A stretch of 64,000 nucleotides of DNA from Algiphilus sp022763315 (GTDB lineage: Bacteria; Pseudomonadota; Gammaproteobacteria; Nevskiales; Nevskiaceae). Below, one piece after another: positions 53,414-62,828 of this stretch; positions within the stretch are counted from its first letter, which is position 1; every line of letters starts with the position of its first letter. The notes beneath the pieces are model-generated. The model had not been told where the DNA came from. It saw only the letters and a list, made by a program, of their open reading frames with translations, and did no database searches. A program made the position numbers and the translations under genes. The stretch lies in NCBI RefSeq assembly GCF_965249985.1, contig NZ_OZ252280.1. One strand, given 5' to 3'.

Positions 53414-53964
53414 TGCTGGCGCTTGCCTACCGCGAGGCCGCCGAGGTTCTGGCGCGCGGCGGCCTCGTTGCCTACCCCACCGAAGGGGTATGGGGCCTGG
53501 GCTGTGATCCCCGCAATCCGGCGGCGGTAGGCGCGCTGCTGGCGGCCAAGCAACGCCCCGTCGACAAGGGCCTGATTCTGATCAGCGACCATTTCGAGGC
53601 CCTCGAAGCCTGGATCACGCTGCCCTCGCGCAGTGCACTCAAGCGCGCTTTCGAGAGCTGGCCCGGGCCGACCACCTGGCTGTTCCCGGCGCGCAGTGAT
53701 GCGCCTGACTGGATCACCGGCGACAGCGACCGCATCGCGATCCGTGTCACCAACCACCCGGTGGCGGCGCGGCTGTGCAGGGCCTGGGGGGAAGCGCTGG
53801 TGTCGACCAGCGCCAACCGCAACGGCCTGCCGCCGGCCGATGGCACCACCGCCGTGCGGCGCCAGTTCTCCAAGGCGCTCGATTATCTGGTGCCCGGCGC
53901 GCTTGGCGGCCTCGGCCGGCCCTCCACTATCCGCGACGTCCGCTCCGGCCAGCAGGTGCGCTGA
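53413..53964 (+). CDS. tsaC: Threonylcarbamoyl-AMP synthase (TsaC/YrdC)
   Basis: 183 residues, the short YrdC-only form. It makes threonylcarbamoyl-AMP for the t6A37 tRNA modification. Motifs: GLVAYPTEGVWGLGCDP, KQRPVDKGLILI, PGPTTWLFPA and ALVSTSANRNGLPP. One-base stop/start overlaps join it to topA and hemF. Confidence 0.95.
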   Translation: MLALAYREAAEVLARGGLVAYPTEGVWGLGCDPRNPAAVGALLAAKQRPVDKGLILISDHFEALEAWITLPSRSALKRAFESWPGPTTWLFPARSDAPDWITGDSDRIAIRVTNHPVAARLCRAWGEALVSTSANRNGLPPADGTTAVRRQFSKALDYLVPGALGGLGRPSTIRDVRSGQQVR

Positions 53965-54884
53965 TGCCCCATACCCCTACCCCCGAGACCGTCCAGGCCT
54001 TTCTGGCTGATTATCAGAACCGCCTCTGTGCGCGACTGGAGGAGGCCGATGGCGCGCAGCGCTTTCACGCCGACCGGTGGGATCGGGCCGAGGGCGGTGG
54101 CGGCGACACGCGCGTGCTCGGCGACGGCGGGCTGTTTGAGCGTGCCGGCGTGGCCTTTTCCGTGGTGCACGGGAAAGCGCTGCCACCGTCGGCATCACAA
54201 TCGCGACCGGAACTCGCCGGGCGCAGCTTTCGGGCCATGGGCGTATCCGTGGTGCTGCATCCGCGCAACCCCTACGTACCGACAAGCCATGCCAACGTCC
54301 GCTTCTTTGTCGCGGAGGCGCCCGACAAGGACCCGGTCTGGTGGTTCGGTGGCGGATTCGACCTCACGCCCTACTACGGATTTCGCGAGGACTGCGTGTC
54401 CTGGCATCAGACGGCGCGCGACGCACTGGCGCCCTTCGGCGATACGCTCTATGCCGACTACAAGCAGCAGTGCGACGACTACTTCTGGATCCGCCATCGC
54501 AACGAGGCGCGCGGCGTCGGCGGCATCTTCTTCGACGATCTGAACAGCGGTGGCTTTGACCACTGCTTCGGCATCATGCGAGCCGTCGCCGAGGCCTATC
54601 CTGACGCCTACCTGCCCATCGTCGAGCGCCGCCGCGACATGCCTTACGGCCAGCGCGAGCGCGACTGGCAGTGTTACCGCCGCGGGCGCTATGTGGAATT
54701 CAATCTGGTCTACGACCGAGGTACGCTATTCGGCCTGCAATCGGGCGGCCGTACCGAGTCCATATTGATGTCGATGCCGCCGCAAGCGCATTGGCGCTAC
54801 GACTATCATCCGCCCGAGGCCAGCGATGAAGCCGCATTGCTGCATGATTATCTTCCTGCTCAGGACTGGCTTGCCCACGCATGA
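53964..54884 (+). CDS. hemF: Oxygen-dependent coproporphyrinogen III oxidase
   Basis: 306 residues. Converts coproporphyrinogen III to protoporphyrinogen IX with O2. Family blocks: GVAFSVVHG, WFGGGFDLTPYYGFREDC, IRHRNEARGVGGIFFDDLN and GRYVEFNLVYDRGTLFGLQSGGR (trimmed by eye). I chose the ATG at 53964 (TGATG overlap with tsaC). Its stop overlaps the ATG of the OxyR-type gene. Confidence 0.96.
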   Translation: MPHTPTPETVQAFLADYQNRLCARLEEADGAQRFHADRWDRAEGGGGDTRVLGDGGLFERAGVAFSVVHGKALPPSASQSRPELAGRSFRAMGVSVVLHPRNPYVPTSHANVRFFVAEAPDKDPVWWFGGGFDLTPYYGFREDCVSWHQTARDALAPFGDTLYADYKQQCDDYFWIRHRNEARGVGGIFFDDLNSGGFDHCFGIMRAVAEAYPDAYLPIVERRRDMPYGQRERDWQCYRRGRYVEFNLVYDRGTLFGLQSGGRTESILMSMPPQAHWRYDYHPPEASDEAALLHDYLPAQDWLAHA

Positions 54885-55822
54885 CCCTTACCGAACTGCG
54901 ATACCTGGTCAATCTGGAGAAGGAGCGTCACTTCGGGCGCGCGGCCGAGCGTTCCTTTGTGTCGCAACCCACGCTGTCGGTCGCGATCCGGAAGCTCGAG
55001 GAAACCCTCGATGTCACGCTGTTCGAACGCAATCGCGGCGAAGTCCGGCCCACCCTGGTCGGCGAACGCATCTGCGCGCAGGCCAAGCGTGTGCTCGCCG
55101 AAGCCGCGCTGGTGGAAGACCTTGCCAAGCAGGGCAAGGACGAACTCATGGGCCCGGTCCGACTCGGCGCCATCTACACCGTAGGCCCCTATCTGCTGCC
55201 CTATCTGGTGCCGATGCTGCGCGAGACCGCGCCCAGCATGCCGCTGATTCTCGAGGAAAATTTCACGGCGCAGTTGCTCGAGCAGCTACACGACAACGAA
55301 CTCGACGCCGCGCTGGTCGCCCTGCCGATTGAGGCGAGCAATCTGCACGTCTGGTCGGTCTACGACGAAGACTTCATCGTGCTGTTGCCGCAGAATCATC
55401 GTTGGGCGGATCGGGATGCCATCCCCGCCAACGAGATGGGTGAAGAGAATCTGCTGCTGCTTGGTCCAGGTCACTGCTTCCGCGAGCAGGTCGTGGAAGC
55501 CTGCCCCAAATGCATCGACAGCAATGCGCCGGGCCCGCGGCCGCAGACTGGCTCCAGTCTGGAGACAATCCGCCACATGGTGGCCAGTGAAATCGGCATC
55601 AGCGTGCTCCCGCGCAGCAGTCACGAGAACCGCCCCGAGGAGAGCCAGCAGTATCTGGTCGCCCGTCCCTTCACCGACCCGGTGCCGCAGCGTCGTGTGG
55701 CGCTGATCTGGCGCAAGAGCTTTCCGCGTCCGAATGCCATCAAGGCGCTGCGCACGGCCATCGTCACCTGCCACATGCAGGGCGTCAGCTTCCGCCCCCT
55801 CGACGCGACGCAGGAATCCTGA
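54881..55822 (+). CDS. oxyR: OxyR-type hydrogen-peroxide-sensing LysR regulator
   Basis: 313 residues. The N-terminal LysR helix-turn-helix (RYLVNLEKERHFGRAAERS..VSQPTLS) is OxyR-like. The two peroxide-sensing cysteines fall at C199 (GPGHCFREQ) and C208 (EACPKC), the same numbers and nine-residue spacing as in E. coli OxyR. An extra Cys211 is nearby. It is coupled to hemF by an ATGA overlap, so it is expressed as the last gene of topA-tsaC-hemF-oxyR. Confidence 0.9.
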   Translation: MTLTELRYLVNLEKERHFGRAAERSFVSQPTLSVAIRKLEETLDVTLFERNRGEVRPTLVGERICAQAKRVLAEAALVEDLAKQGKDELMGPVRLGAIYTVGPYLLPYLVPMLRETAPSMPLILEENFTAQLLEQLHDNELDAALVALPIEASNLHVWSVYDEDFIVLLPQNHRWADRDAIPANEMGEENLLLLGPGHCFREQVVEACPKCIDSNAPGPRPQTGSSLETIRHMVASEIGISVLPRSSHENRPEESQQYLVARPFTDPVPQRRVALIWRKSFPRPNAIKALRTAIVTCHMQGVSFRPLDATQES

Positions 55823-55939
55823 TTCGCGACCTGCGGTAGGGCGCAATACGACACACGGGCTGTGCGCCAATCGACAGGCGCGCTATCCTGTCACCACAAT
55901 GACATGCACCCTTCGAGGTGCGGCCCGAGGAGACAGGAT

Positions 55940-57298
55940 ATGCATCGCACGATACTGACGTTGGTGGCCGCCTTGGCCCTGCCCGTTTACGCCGCTGACG
56001 GCCCGCCGGATCGACCGGTGGAACGCCTCGGACAGGATCTCACTCCGATGGGTGCTGAACGGGCTGGCAACGCCGATGGCTCCATTCCAGCCTGGGACGG
56101 CGGCTACTCCATTCCGCGCCCGCCGAAAGGCGAGGAGCGCTATCTCGAAAGCTACGAGCCCTTCGCCTCCGAAGAACCCATCGCGGTGATTACGGCGGAC
56201 AACATGGCCGACTACGCCGAGTTCCTCACCGAGGGCCAGAAAGCACTGCTGAAGCGTTTTCCGCAGAGCTACAAGATGCCCCTGTACAAGAGCCACCGCA
56301 CCGGGCGAGCCCCCGAGTTCGTCTATGAGGCGAACAAGCGCAATGCCGAACGCGCCTATCTGAGCAACGGCGGCGAGAGCATCAATGACGCCACCACCGG
56401 CATCCCGTTCCCATTGCCGGACACCGGCAAAGCGGTGATGTGGAATCACAAACTGCGCTATCGCTCGCAGTCGATCCAGCGCTACAACGTCCAGTTGGCA
56501 GTACAGTCCAACGGCATGTACACCCCCTTCAAGCTGCAGGAAGACATCCGCTTCCACTACAGCAATGAAGGGGTGACCGTGGATGAGCTGGAGAACGTCG
56601 GCATCTACTTTCTGCAGCGCGTGATCGGCCCGCCGCGCCAAGCAGGCAATGTGCTGCTTGTGCACGAGACGCTGGACCAGATCAAAGAGGCCCGCCGCGC
56701 CTGGCAGTACAACGCCGGCCAGCGCCGCGTCCGGCGCGCCCCGGATGTTGCCTACGACAACCCGGGAACGGGTTCGGATGGGCTGCGCACCAATGACCAG
56801 CTCGATATGTTCAATGGCGCCACCGACCGCTACAACTGGAAGCTGGTCGGCAAGCGCGAGATGATCGTGCCTTATAACGCCTACAAACTCGCCGACAACC
56901 GCAACAGCTACGATGACCTCACCGGCGATCGCCACCTCAATCAGGATCTGACGCGCTACGAGAAGCATCGCGTCTGGGTGGTGGAGTCCGAGCTCCGCGA
57001 GGACACCAGCCACATCTACAAGCGCCGTACCTTCTATGTCGATGAGGACACCTGGACGATCCTGGCGGTGGATGTCTACGACCAGCGCGATCAGCTGTGG
57101 CGCATTCAGGAACTGCATCCGCTTCAGATCGTCTGGAAGGACGCCGTGGCGACCGCCGGGTCGACCGTCTACGACCTGCAGGCCAACCGTTATCTGGTGC
57201 AAGAGATCAGCAACGAGGAGCCACTGTTCGAGACCGACGTTTCCTTCAGCCAGCGGCACTTTACGCCGGGCAACATCAAGCGCGTAGCCACACGCTGA
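55940..57298 (+). CDS. DUF1329 protein (periplasmic, LolB-like fold family)
   Basis: 452 residues. The signal peptide ends at VYA before ADGPPDRP. DUF1329 landmarks: LTPMGAERAGNADGSIPAWDGG near the mature N terminus, RVWVVESELREDTSHIYKRR, and DEDTWTILAVDVYDQRDQLWR. The family is linked to hydrophobic-compound or lipid handling at the outer membrane and is often paired with DUF1302 barrels; none is adjacent here. GGAG precedes the ATG at 55940. It ends in a very strong terminator and so is monocistronic. Confidence 0.9.
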   Translation: MHRTILTLVAALALPVYAADGPPDRPVERLGQDLTPMGAERAGNADGSIPAWDGGYSIPRPPKGEERYLESYEPFASEEPIAVITADNMADYAEFLTEGQKALLKRFPQSYKMPLYKSHRTGRAPEFVYEANKRNAERAYLSNGGESINDATTGIPFPLPDTGKAVMWNHKLRYRSQSIQRYNVQLAVQSNGMYTPFKLQEDIRFHYSNEGVTVDELENVGIYFLQRVIGPPRQAGNVLLVHETLDQIKEARRAWQYNAGQRRVRRAPDVAYDNPGTGSDGLRTNDQLDMFNGATDRYNWKLVGKREMIVPYNAYKLADNRNSYDDLTGDRHLNQDLTRYEKHRVWVVESELREDTSHIYKRRTFYVDEDTWTILAVDVYDQRDQLWRIQELHPLQIVWKDAVATAGSTVYDLQANRYLVQEISNEEPLFETDVSFSQRHFTPGNIKRVATR

Positions 57299-57330
57299 GG
57301 AAGGGCGCGCCCGGCTGCACCGGGCGCAGC

Positions 57331-57403
57331 GGCGGCTGGCTGACACTGGCCGAAGGCCCCATCGGGCCTTTACACTGGTGTCACCCAGCCGCCATTTTTC
57401 TTT
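57331..57403 (+). terminator. Large composite terminator after the DUF1329 gene
   Basis: Nested stems: GGCGGCTGG/CCAGCCGCC, TGACAC/GTGTCA and AAGGCCC/GGGCCTT around loop CATC, then TTTTTCTTT. Confidence 0.88.
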
Positions 57404-57487
57404 AACACGGTTGCAACCGGCTGCGGGCACTGTGCGCGCCATGCTGCAGACCCTCGACAAGTCGAAGCGCCATCCGCGAGCGCAGCC

Positions 57488-58690
57488 ATGAACGGGCCGT
57501 TCGCACGGAGCCTGCGCATCCACTCCGCTTTGCTGCGCGATGCGCTCCGGCCCGGCCAGGCGCTGGCGGCGCCGCTCGGCGTGCGCCGCGCCAGCACCCT
57601 GGCAGCGGCCGTGCCGCCCTACCTTGCGCTCCAGGCCTGTCACTGGCTCGGATTCGGTGCGGATGCCCTGTGCTTCCGCAGCGCCCGCCAGCAACCGCTG
57701 ACCTCGCCCCTGTTCGTGCTTGGCATTCCGCGCAGCGGCACCACCTTCGTGCATCGGCTGCTGGCGGAGGATGCGGCACGCTTCACCACGATGACGACCT
57801 GGCAGGCTGTGCTTGCCCCCTCCATCAGCGAGCGCCTACTGTGGCAGGGCGTTGGCCGTGTCGACCGCCTCGCCGGCGCACCAATGCGACGATTGCGCGA
57901 TGCGCTGACGCGCTGGCTTGCGGGAGACTTCGACGCCATCCATGAAGTCGGCCTTGATGACGCCGAGGAAGACTACCTCGCCCTGCTGCCCTTTGCGGCC
58001 TGCTTCATCATGGCGCTCGCTTTCCCGGATACCCCGGCACTGTGGCGCCTGGCTGCCCTCGACCGCGAAACCGATGCCGAGGAACGCACCAGCATCATGC
58101 AGGCCTACCGGAGCATTCTGCAGAAGCACTGCTACGCCTCGGGAGGTCAGCGCCAGCTGCTCAGCAAGAATGCCGCCTTCGCCTCCTGGGCAGGCGCGCT
58201 GGCGGAGGCCTTCCCCGATGCGCGCTTCATCATCTGTCTGCGCGATCCGGCCTCTGCACTGGCTTCACAGATCAGCGCCATCGAGCCCGGCCGCCGCCTG
58301 TTTGCGGTCGACCCCGAACGCAGGCATCTCGGACCCCGCTTCGCGGAACGCTTTGCCGGCCAGTACCGACATCTTGAGGCGCAGCTGCAGGCGCACCCGG
58401 AGCGGATGGTGGCTGTCGACCAAGCCGATCTGCGCGCCGCGCCGGGACAGACACTGCGCAGCGCGCTCAGGGCCATCGGTTTCGATCCCTCCGAAGCGCT
58501 GGCAGACGCCTTCGAGCGCGCCGATGCCGAAGCGGCCCGTGGCCAGCAGAGCCGACACGTTCACGATGTGACCGAGGCCGACCGCCCCGACCCCGCGCTG
58601 CTGCGTGACATGCAGGACTGCTATCAACGCATGTGCGCGCAGGCCGCGCGGCCGGCTGCCGCCCCTTCTTCCGCACGCAAGGTGTCCTGA
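57488..58690 (+). CDS. Sulfotransferase-family protein
   Basis: 400 residues. The 5'-phosphosulfate loop LGIPRSGTTFVHRLL sits near residue 78, and the 3'-phosphate-binding segment FIICLRDPASALASQ near 250, so PAPS binding is likely. Total length and the N-terminal ~70 hydrophobic/helical residues resemble bacterial Sulfotransfer_3-type proteins. The acceptor is unknown. It starts a three-gene cassette with a GT4 glycosyltransferase (1-base gap) and a deacetylase. Confidence 0.85.
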   Translation: MNGPFARSLRIHSALLRDALRPGQALAAPLGVRRASTLAAAVPPYLALQACHWLGFGADALCFRSARQQPLTSPLFVLGIPRSGTTFVHRLLAEDAARFTTMTTWQAVLAPSISERLLWQGVGRVDRLAGAPMRRLRDALTRWLAGDFDAIHEVGLDDAEEDYLALLPFAACFIMALAFPDTPALWRLAALDRETDAEERTSIMQAYRSILQKHCYASGGQRQLLSKNAAFASWAGALAEAFPDARFIICLRDPASALASQISAIEPGRRLFAVDPERRHLGPRFAERFAGQYRHLEAQLQAHPERMVAVDQADLRAAPGQTLRSALRAIGFDPSEALADAFERADAEAARGQQSRHVHDVTEADRPDPALLRDMQDCYQRMCAQAARPAAAPSSARKVS

Positions 58691-58691
58691 C

Positions 58692-59852
58692 ATGGAATTC
58701 GCCTACAGCTCGCCCGCCCGCTCGTCGACGGAACTCGACACCAGCGCCCGCACCACCGCCACCGCCCGGCAACTGCGCGTCGCCTTTTTCTCCGACGCCG
58801 AAGCCGAGCGCAACGGCGCTGGCAGCTACTACAGCGATCTGATCGCCCAGCTGCGGCATCAGGTCGATCAGGTGGAGATCTTTCAGCCAACCCGTAAGCG
58901 ACGCCCCTTCAGCGGCTTCAGCGTACCCTTGCCTGGCGATCCCACCCAACGGTTGCTGACGCCGAATGTGCCGGCGCTGTGGCGGCAGATGCTGCGCATG
59001 CGACCGGATGTGGTGGTCGCCATCACGCCGGGCCCCTTTGGTCTGCTCGGGCTGGCGTTGGCGCGGCGCATGGGCTGCGGCTTCTTCACCGCCTTCCACA
59101 CCGAGTTCGAGGCGCTGTCGAGCCTCTACTGGAACCCGATTTCACGCAGCATCGCCAATGGCTTCCTGACTGGGGTCAATCGCCTGCTGTGCAGCAATGC
59201 GGACGCCACGCTGGTGCATAGCAGCCGCCTGGTGGACACCGTGCGCAGGCTCGGCGCGGAACAGGTGCAGATCATGGGCACGCCGCTGCCGACGCGCTTT
59301 ATCGAAGAACCCGTAGAACCGCTGCGCGGCCCGCTGCGCCAACTGGTCTTCGCCGGTCGCCTTGCGCCTGAAAAGAATATTCCCACGATCATCGAAGCCG
59401 CGCGCGCCCTTCCAGATCTGCGTTTCGTCATCGCTGGCGACGGCCCGTTGCGCCGCCAACTAGAGCGCGAGACGCGCCGACTCGACAATGTCGAGATGGT
59501 GGGTTGGCTCGATCGCGAAGCGCTGCGCCAGCTGCTGGATGCCTCGGACCTGCTGCTGCTGCCATCGCGCCTCGAGACCTTCGGCTCCATCGCGCTGGAA
59601 GCAATGGCGCGCGGCCGCCCGGCCATCGTTGCCGAGAATGCCGGCATTCATAGCTGGCATTCGCTGCGCGACGGACTGATCCCGCTGCACGGCCACGCCA
59701 GCCTGACTGAAACCATCCGTCGTGTGCAGCAGCAGTCACCGGCGGCACGCCAGGACAGCGCCGAGCGGGCGCGTGATGCGGCCGAACGGCTCAACAACGA
59801 GACCCTGGCGCACTGGGTGTCGCTGCTCGACCAGCACGCCCCAGCGCGATGA
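58692..59852 (+). CDS. Glycosyltransferase family 4 protein
   Basis: 386 residues, GT-B fold. The N-domain nucleotide-free half ends near 200 (FHTEFEALSSLYWNP). The C-domain has FAGRLAPEKN, VIAGDGPLRRQL and the E-x7-E region LETFGSIALEAMARGRP. It looks like the mannosyl-/glucosyltransferases acting on lipids (MgtA/SQD2-like). Donor and acceptor are unknown. It begins one base after the sulfotransferase stop and overlaps the deacetylase start. Confidence 0.88.
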   Translation: MEFAYSSPARSSTELDTSARTTATARQLRVAFFSDAEAERNGAGSYYSDLIAQLRHQVDQVEIFQPTRKRRPFSGFSVPLPGDPTQRLLTPNVPALWRQMLRMRPDVVVAITPGPFGLLGLALARRMGCGFFTAFHTEFEALSSLYWNPISRSIANGFLTGVNRLLCSNADATLVHSSRLVDTVRRLGAEQVQIMGTPLPTRFIEEPVEPLRGPLRQLVFAGRLAPEKNIPTIIEAARALPDLRFVIAGDGPLRRQLERETRRLDNVEMVGWLDREALRQLLDASDLLLLPSRLETFGSIALEAMARGRPAIVAENAGIHSWHSLRDGLIPLHGHASLTETIRRVQQQSPAARQDSAERARDAAERLNNETLAHWVSLLDQHAPAR

Positions 59853-60589
59853 GGCGGCACCGCAGCCCGGACCTGCGCGCCTGGCTGTCGATCCATGACG
59901 TGATGCCCGAGACGCTGGACCGCGTCGCCTCCCTCATTGCTCACAGCCGCGCCCAAGGATGGGCGCCCGCGACGCTGCTGGTGGTGCCGGGAAAACCGTG
60001 GAAAGGCGCGGCCCTTGCGCAGCTGCGGCGCTGGCATGACGAAGGCCATGCGCTGGCGGCGCATGGCTGGTTGCACCGTGCGCCACACGTCCGCGGGCTA
60101 CGCCATCGCGTGCACTCGGCATTGATCTCGCGTGATGCCGCGGAGCATCTTGCGCTCGACCGGGCATCGATCGGGCGGCTCATGCAAGCCAGCCACGATT
60201 GGTTCGGCGAACACGGACTCCCTTTGCCGACGCTCTACGTCCCGCCGGCCTGGGCGCTGGGGGATATGGATCGCGCGTCGCTGCGCGCGCTGCCGTTCCG
60301 ACACATCGAAGTCACCAGCGGCATCATCCACACCGAGAGTGGGCGGCTGGAAGCGCAGCCACTGATTGGCTTTGAAGCGGATCAACGGTGGCGGGCGCAT
60401 GCCCTCCAGACCTGGAATCGTGCACAGATCACGCTGGCGCGCCGCACGGGTCGCACCCTGCGCGTCGGCATCCACCCGCACGACCCAGAACTTGCCCTCT
60501 CCGCGGCACTGGAGCGCGTCCTTGCGCAACCGCCGGGCCGCGAGCCCACCGGGGCAGCAGCGCACTATCAGGCACCTCCGCTGCACTGA
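59849..60589 (+). CDS. DUF2334-like polysaccharide deacetylase family protein
   Basis: 246 residues. Carbohydrate-esterase-4-like signatures: WLSIHDVMP (Asp ligand), AAHGWLHR (HxxxH-type metal ligands), YVPPAWALG and IHPHD. Probably metal-dependent N- or O-deacetylation of a glycan. No signal peptide, so it should act in the cytoplasm, probably on the product of the upstream GT4. ATGA overlap. Confidence 0.82.
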   Translation: MRRHRSPDLRAWLSIHDVMPETLDRVASLIAHSRAQGWAPATLLVVPGKPWKGAALAQLRRWHDEGHALAAHGWLHRAPHVRGLRHRVHSALISRDAAEHLALDRASIGRLMQASHDWFGEHGLPLPTLYVPPAWALGDMDRASLRALPFRHIEVTSGIIHTESGRLEAQPLIGFEADQRWRAHALQTWNRAQITLARRTGRTLRVGIHPHDPELALSAALERVLAQPPGREPTGAAAHYQAPPLH

Positions 60590-60642
60590 GGCGGGTGGAT
60601 AGGCGACGGCGCGCGGCCCAAAGACCGCGCGCCGGCACCGTC

Positions 60643-61719
60643 TTACCAAGCGTACTGATAGCCGACCGTGAAGGTGTAGTCACTCTCCATCTGCGGACCA
60701 TTGAGGTCCTGGTAGAAGGGCCAGAGCATCTCCATCGCAAGGCGATGGTGGCGCAGGGCGCCCTCGACGCCCAGAAGATTCACGCCGATGCCGGCTTCCA
60801 CCCGGTCGCCGCCCTGGAAATCCGGATTCGCGGTCTGGATCGGCGCCATGATGCGGCGGTCCACGCCTTGGATGCGTTCGCGACTGCTGGCGCGCGCGCG
60901 CAGCGAGGTCGACATCCAAGGCGCCCAACCGTAGGCCGCCCAGGCACCGACGGCATGCTGGTCGCCCAGGGTATAGCCCTCATCGTTGCGGCCAAGCTGG
61001 AGCACGCCGTCATACTGCGCACCAATACTCGCCGCACCCAGATAGCGGCGCCATGTCAGAGCAGGCGTGACGGCATAGGTGCCACTGCCCAGCTGCATCG
61101 GATAGGGCATGCGCAGCGTGGGGCGTGTGTTCATCGGCGTCAGCACCTGCGCGGTTTCGTCGACCGAGCCGGTAGGCGCACGCAGCCCCAGACGTCCCAC
61201 CAGCAATTGATTGCCGTCGTCGTGCAGACGGAACAGCGCCGAAAGCCCGATGTCGCCGATGCCCTCGCTGCTGGTTTCGAAGGTGCCGAGCCGATTGGCG
61301 CCGGACATGCCCTGGAAGGTCAGGTGCTGCATGCTGTTGGCCACCACCGGCAGCATGGCCATGAGGGTGACGGTGTCGTTCCATCCATACATCATGCCGA
61401 GCATGTGCATCTCCATCGTCATCTCGGTGGGCACAACACGCAAGGTAGCGGGCCCGTCGAAGCGATTTGGAACGTTCTGAACGATGAATTCGGGGCTGAC
61501 GTCATCGCGTCCGATGCGGTTGCCGGACATCTCCATCCGCATATAGCGGTAGGAGACCATGAACTCACCGGCGCTATGGACATGATCGCCCATTACGCCG
61601 ATCGGCGCATGGCTGTCCGCGCGCGCGGGTGCGGTGTGATTCCCGTCGGCAAGGACGGGGGTACAGGGAAGACAGCAGGCTGCGGCAAGCAATGCGCCGC
61701 GCACAGGGTTCAAAAGCAT
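60643..61719 (-). CDS. Outer-membrane beta-barrel protein of a Met/His-rich metal-associated family
   Basis: 358 residues with a signal peptide ending near VLA. The mature N terminus is His/Met-rich (APIGVMGDHVHSAGEFMVSY; EMTMEMHMLGMMYG), and the strand-rich body ends in aromatic TFTVGYQYAW. From memory, barrels opening with this APIGVMGDH segment recur beside copper-resistance genes. It is third in a merR-DUF2946-barrel unit. Role in copper handling is inferred. Confidence 0.75.
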   Translation of the reverse strand: MLLNPVRGALLAAACCLPCTPVLADGNHTAPARADSHAPIGVMGDHVHSAGEFMVSYRYMRMEMSGNRIGRDDVSPEFIVQNVPNRFDGPATLRVVPTEMTMEMHMLGMMYGWNDTVTLMAMLPVVANSMQHLTFQGMSGANRLGTFETSSEGIGDIGLSALFRLHDDGNQLLVGRLGLRAPTGSVDETAQVLTPMNTRPTLRMPYPMQLGSGTYAVTPALTWRRYLGAASIGAQYDGVLQLGRNDEGYTLGDQHAVGAWAAYGWAPWMSTSLRARASSRERIQGVDRRIMAPIQTANPDFQGGDRVEAGIGVNLLGVEGALRHHRLAMEMLWPFYQDLNGPQMESDYTFTVGYQYAW

Positions 61720-61805
61720 GGTCTGATCTCAACAGTCGCGCCCCGCGAGCGGTGGCGCGGAAAAGGGATATGCGTGCGTGAGGTATTCCGCCGAGCGGCG
61801 GATGA

Positions 61806-62222
61806 TCAGACCGGGGGTGCGCGCACCGGTGGACGCAGCGCCTGCCGCGCCTGACGGTTGAGGCCAGCGTCCGCGCCAGGCCGTCGGACACCTGCCGCCG
61901 CGGCGGCCCCATCGAGCGCCAAGCTCGGCGCCAGCCCGTTGCCGTTCGCCGACAGAGCCGCGCAGGCGGGACACTCGTAGGCACTGCTTGTCCCGTTAGC
62001 GCCGTCCTCGGCCTGGGCCGCGAGCAGCTCGGGGGGCAGCACATCTTCCAGCGCGTCGACGAAGTCGGCCGAGCCCAGGCCGCACGCGAGCAGCGCCAGC
62101 GGATGGCCGTCGGCGCGCGCCATGAGTTGCGCATGCGCCACCGGCAACAAGGCTTGGCTGAGCACAGCAAGCAGTGCCAACCAGTGAGCCAGACCTCGGA
62201 ATGGGCGCGACGCGTTTCGCAT
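61806..62222 (-). CDS. DUF2946-like small exported protein with CxxC
   Basis: 138 residues. An N-terminal hydrophobic segment (WLALLAVLSQALLPVAHA) could be a signal peptide, followed by a CPAC motif (YECPACAAL). This layout fits DUF2946, a family often found beside copper genes. The ATG at 62222 has no clear ribosome site. Gap of 129 bases to merR upstream, 86 bases to the barrel gene downstream. Confidence 0.65.
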   Translation of the reverse strand: MRNASRPFRGLAHWLALLAVLSQALLPVAHAQLMARADGHPLALLACGLGSADFVDALEDVLPPELLAAQAEDGANGTSSAYECPACAALSANGNGLAPSLALDGAAAAAGVRRPGADAGLNRQARQALRPPVRAPPV

Positions 62223-62351
62223 GGGCGCATTATGCCGCGCCCGGAACGTCCGAGCGCTCAGCTCGCCAAGCCTTCGCCGCTCGGCTCATGCCATACGGCT
62301 GAAGCACGGGGGCCCGCAGTGCGCTGCTGGACGCCCAACACGCCCGTGCGG

Positions 62352-62801
62352 CTACGTCCGCGGCCGAGTGGCCTCCGGCGCGTCCACTACAGCGGTGCCG
62401 TGCGCATTGTCCGCCAGTGCATGGATGATGGGACAAGCGGCCGTGCTGCCCTGTCCATCGCAGTCTGAAATCAGCGCAGCCAGGGCGTCGCGCATACGCT
62501 GAAGGTCGCGCAAACGGCCTTCTATGCCTTTCAGCTTTTCCGCCGCCAGCGCGCGTACCGCACTACTCGCGGCTCGATTGTCGGCCAGGCTGAGCAGGCG
62601 CTGTACCTCGTCCAGAGTGAAGCCAAGGCGCTTGGCGCGCTGGATGAAGTGCAGTCGCGCCACCGTCCCGTCCGGAAAAAGTCGATAGCCGCCCGTGCTG
62701 CGCGCCGGCGCCGGCAGCAAACCGGCTCTTTCGTAATAGCGAATGGTTTCCACCGCCACGCCACTGGCGCGCGCGATTTGGCCGATGGTTGCCTTGGGCA
62801 T
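62352..62801 (-). CDS. MerR-family metal-responsive regulator
   Basis: 149 residues. The MerR helix-turn-helix is TIGQIARASGVAVETIRYYERAGLL. The dimerisation helix ends in a metal loop with C114 and C123 followed by PII (CDGQGSTAACPII). At the position of the third Cys of Hg/Pb/Cd/Zn sensors there is Ser79, as in CueR, which points to a monovalent ion such as Cu+ or Ag+. The nine-residue Cys spacing is like MerR rather than CueR, so this is tentative. Autoregulation is likely through the operator at 62829-62860. Confidence 0.87.
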   Translation of the reverse strand: MPKATIGQIARASGVAVETIRYYERAGLLPAPARSTGGYRLFPDGTVARLHFIQRAKRLGFTLDEVQRLLSLADNRAASSAVRALAAEKLKGIEGRLRDLQRMRDALAALISDCDGQGSTAACPIIHALADNAHGTAVVDAPEATRPRT

Positions 62802-62828
62802 CGCCTGCCTCGATCCAATTGCAAAGCC

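Noticed and set aside
55883..57754. 623-codon minus-strand open frame opposite the DUF1329 gene
   Set aside because: Antisense shadow. It runs through the strong plus-strand terminator and into the sulfotransferase gene, and resembles nothing.
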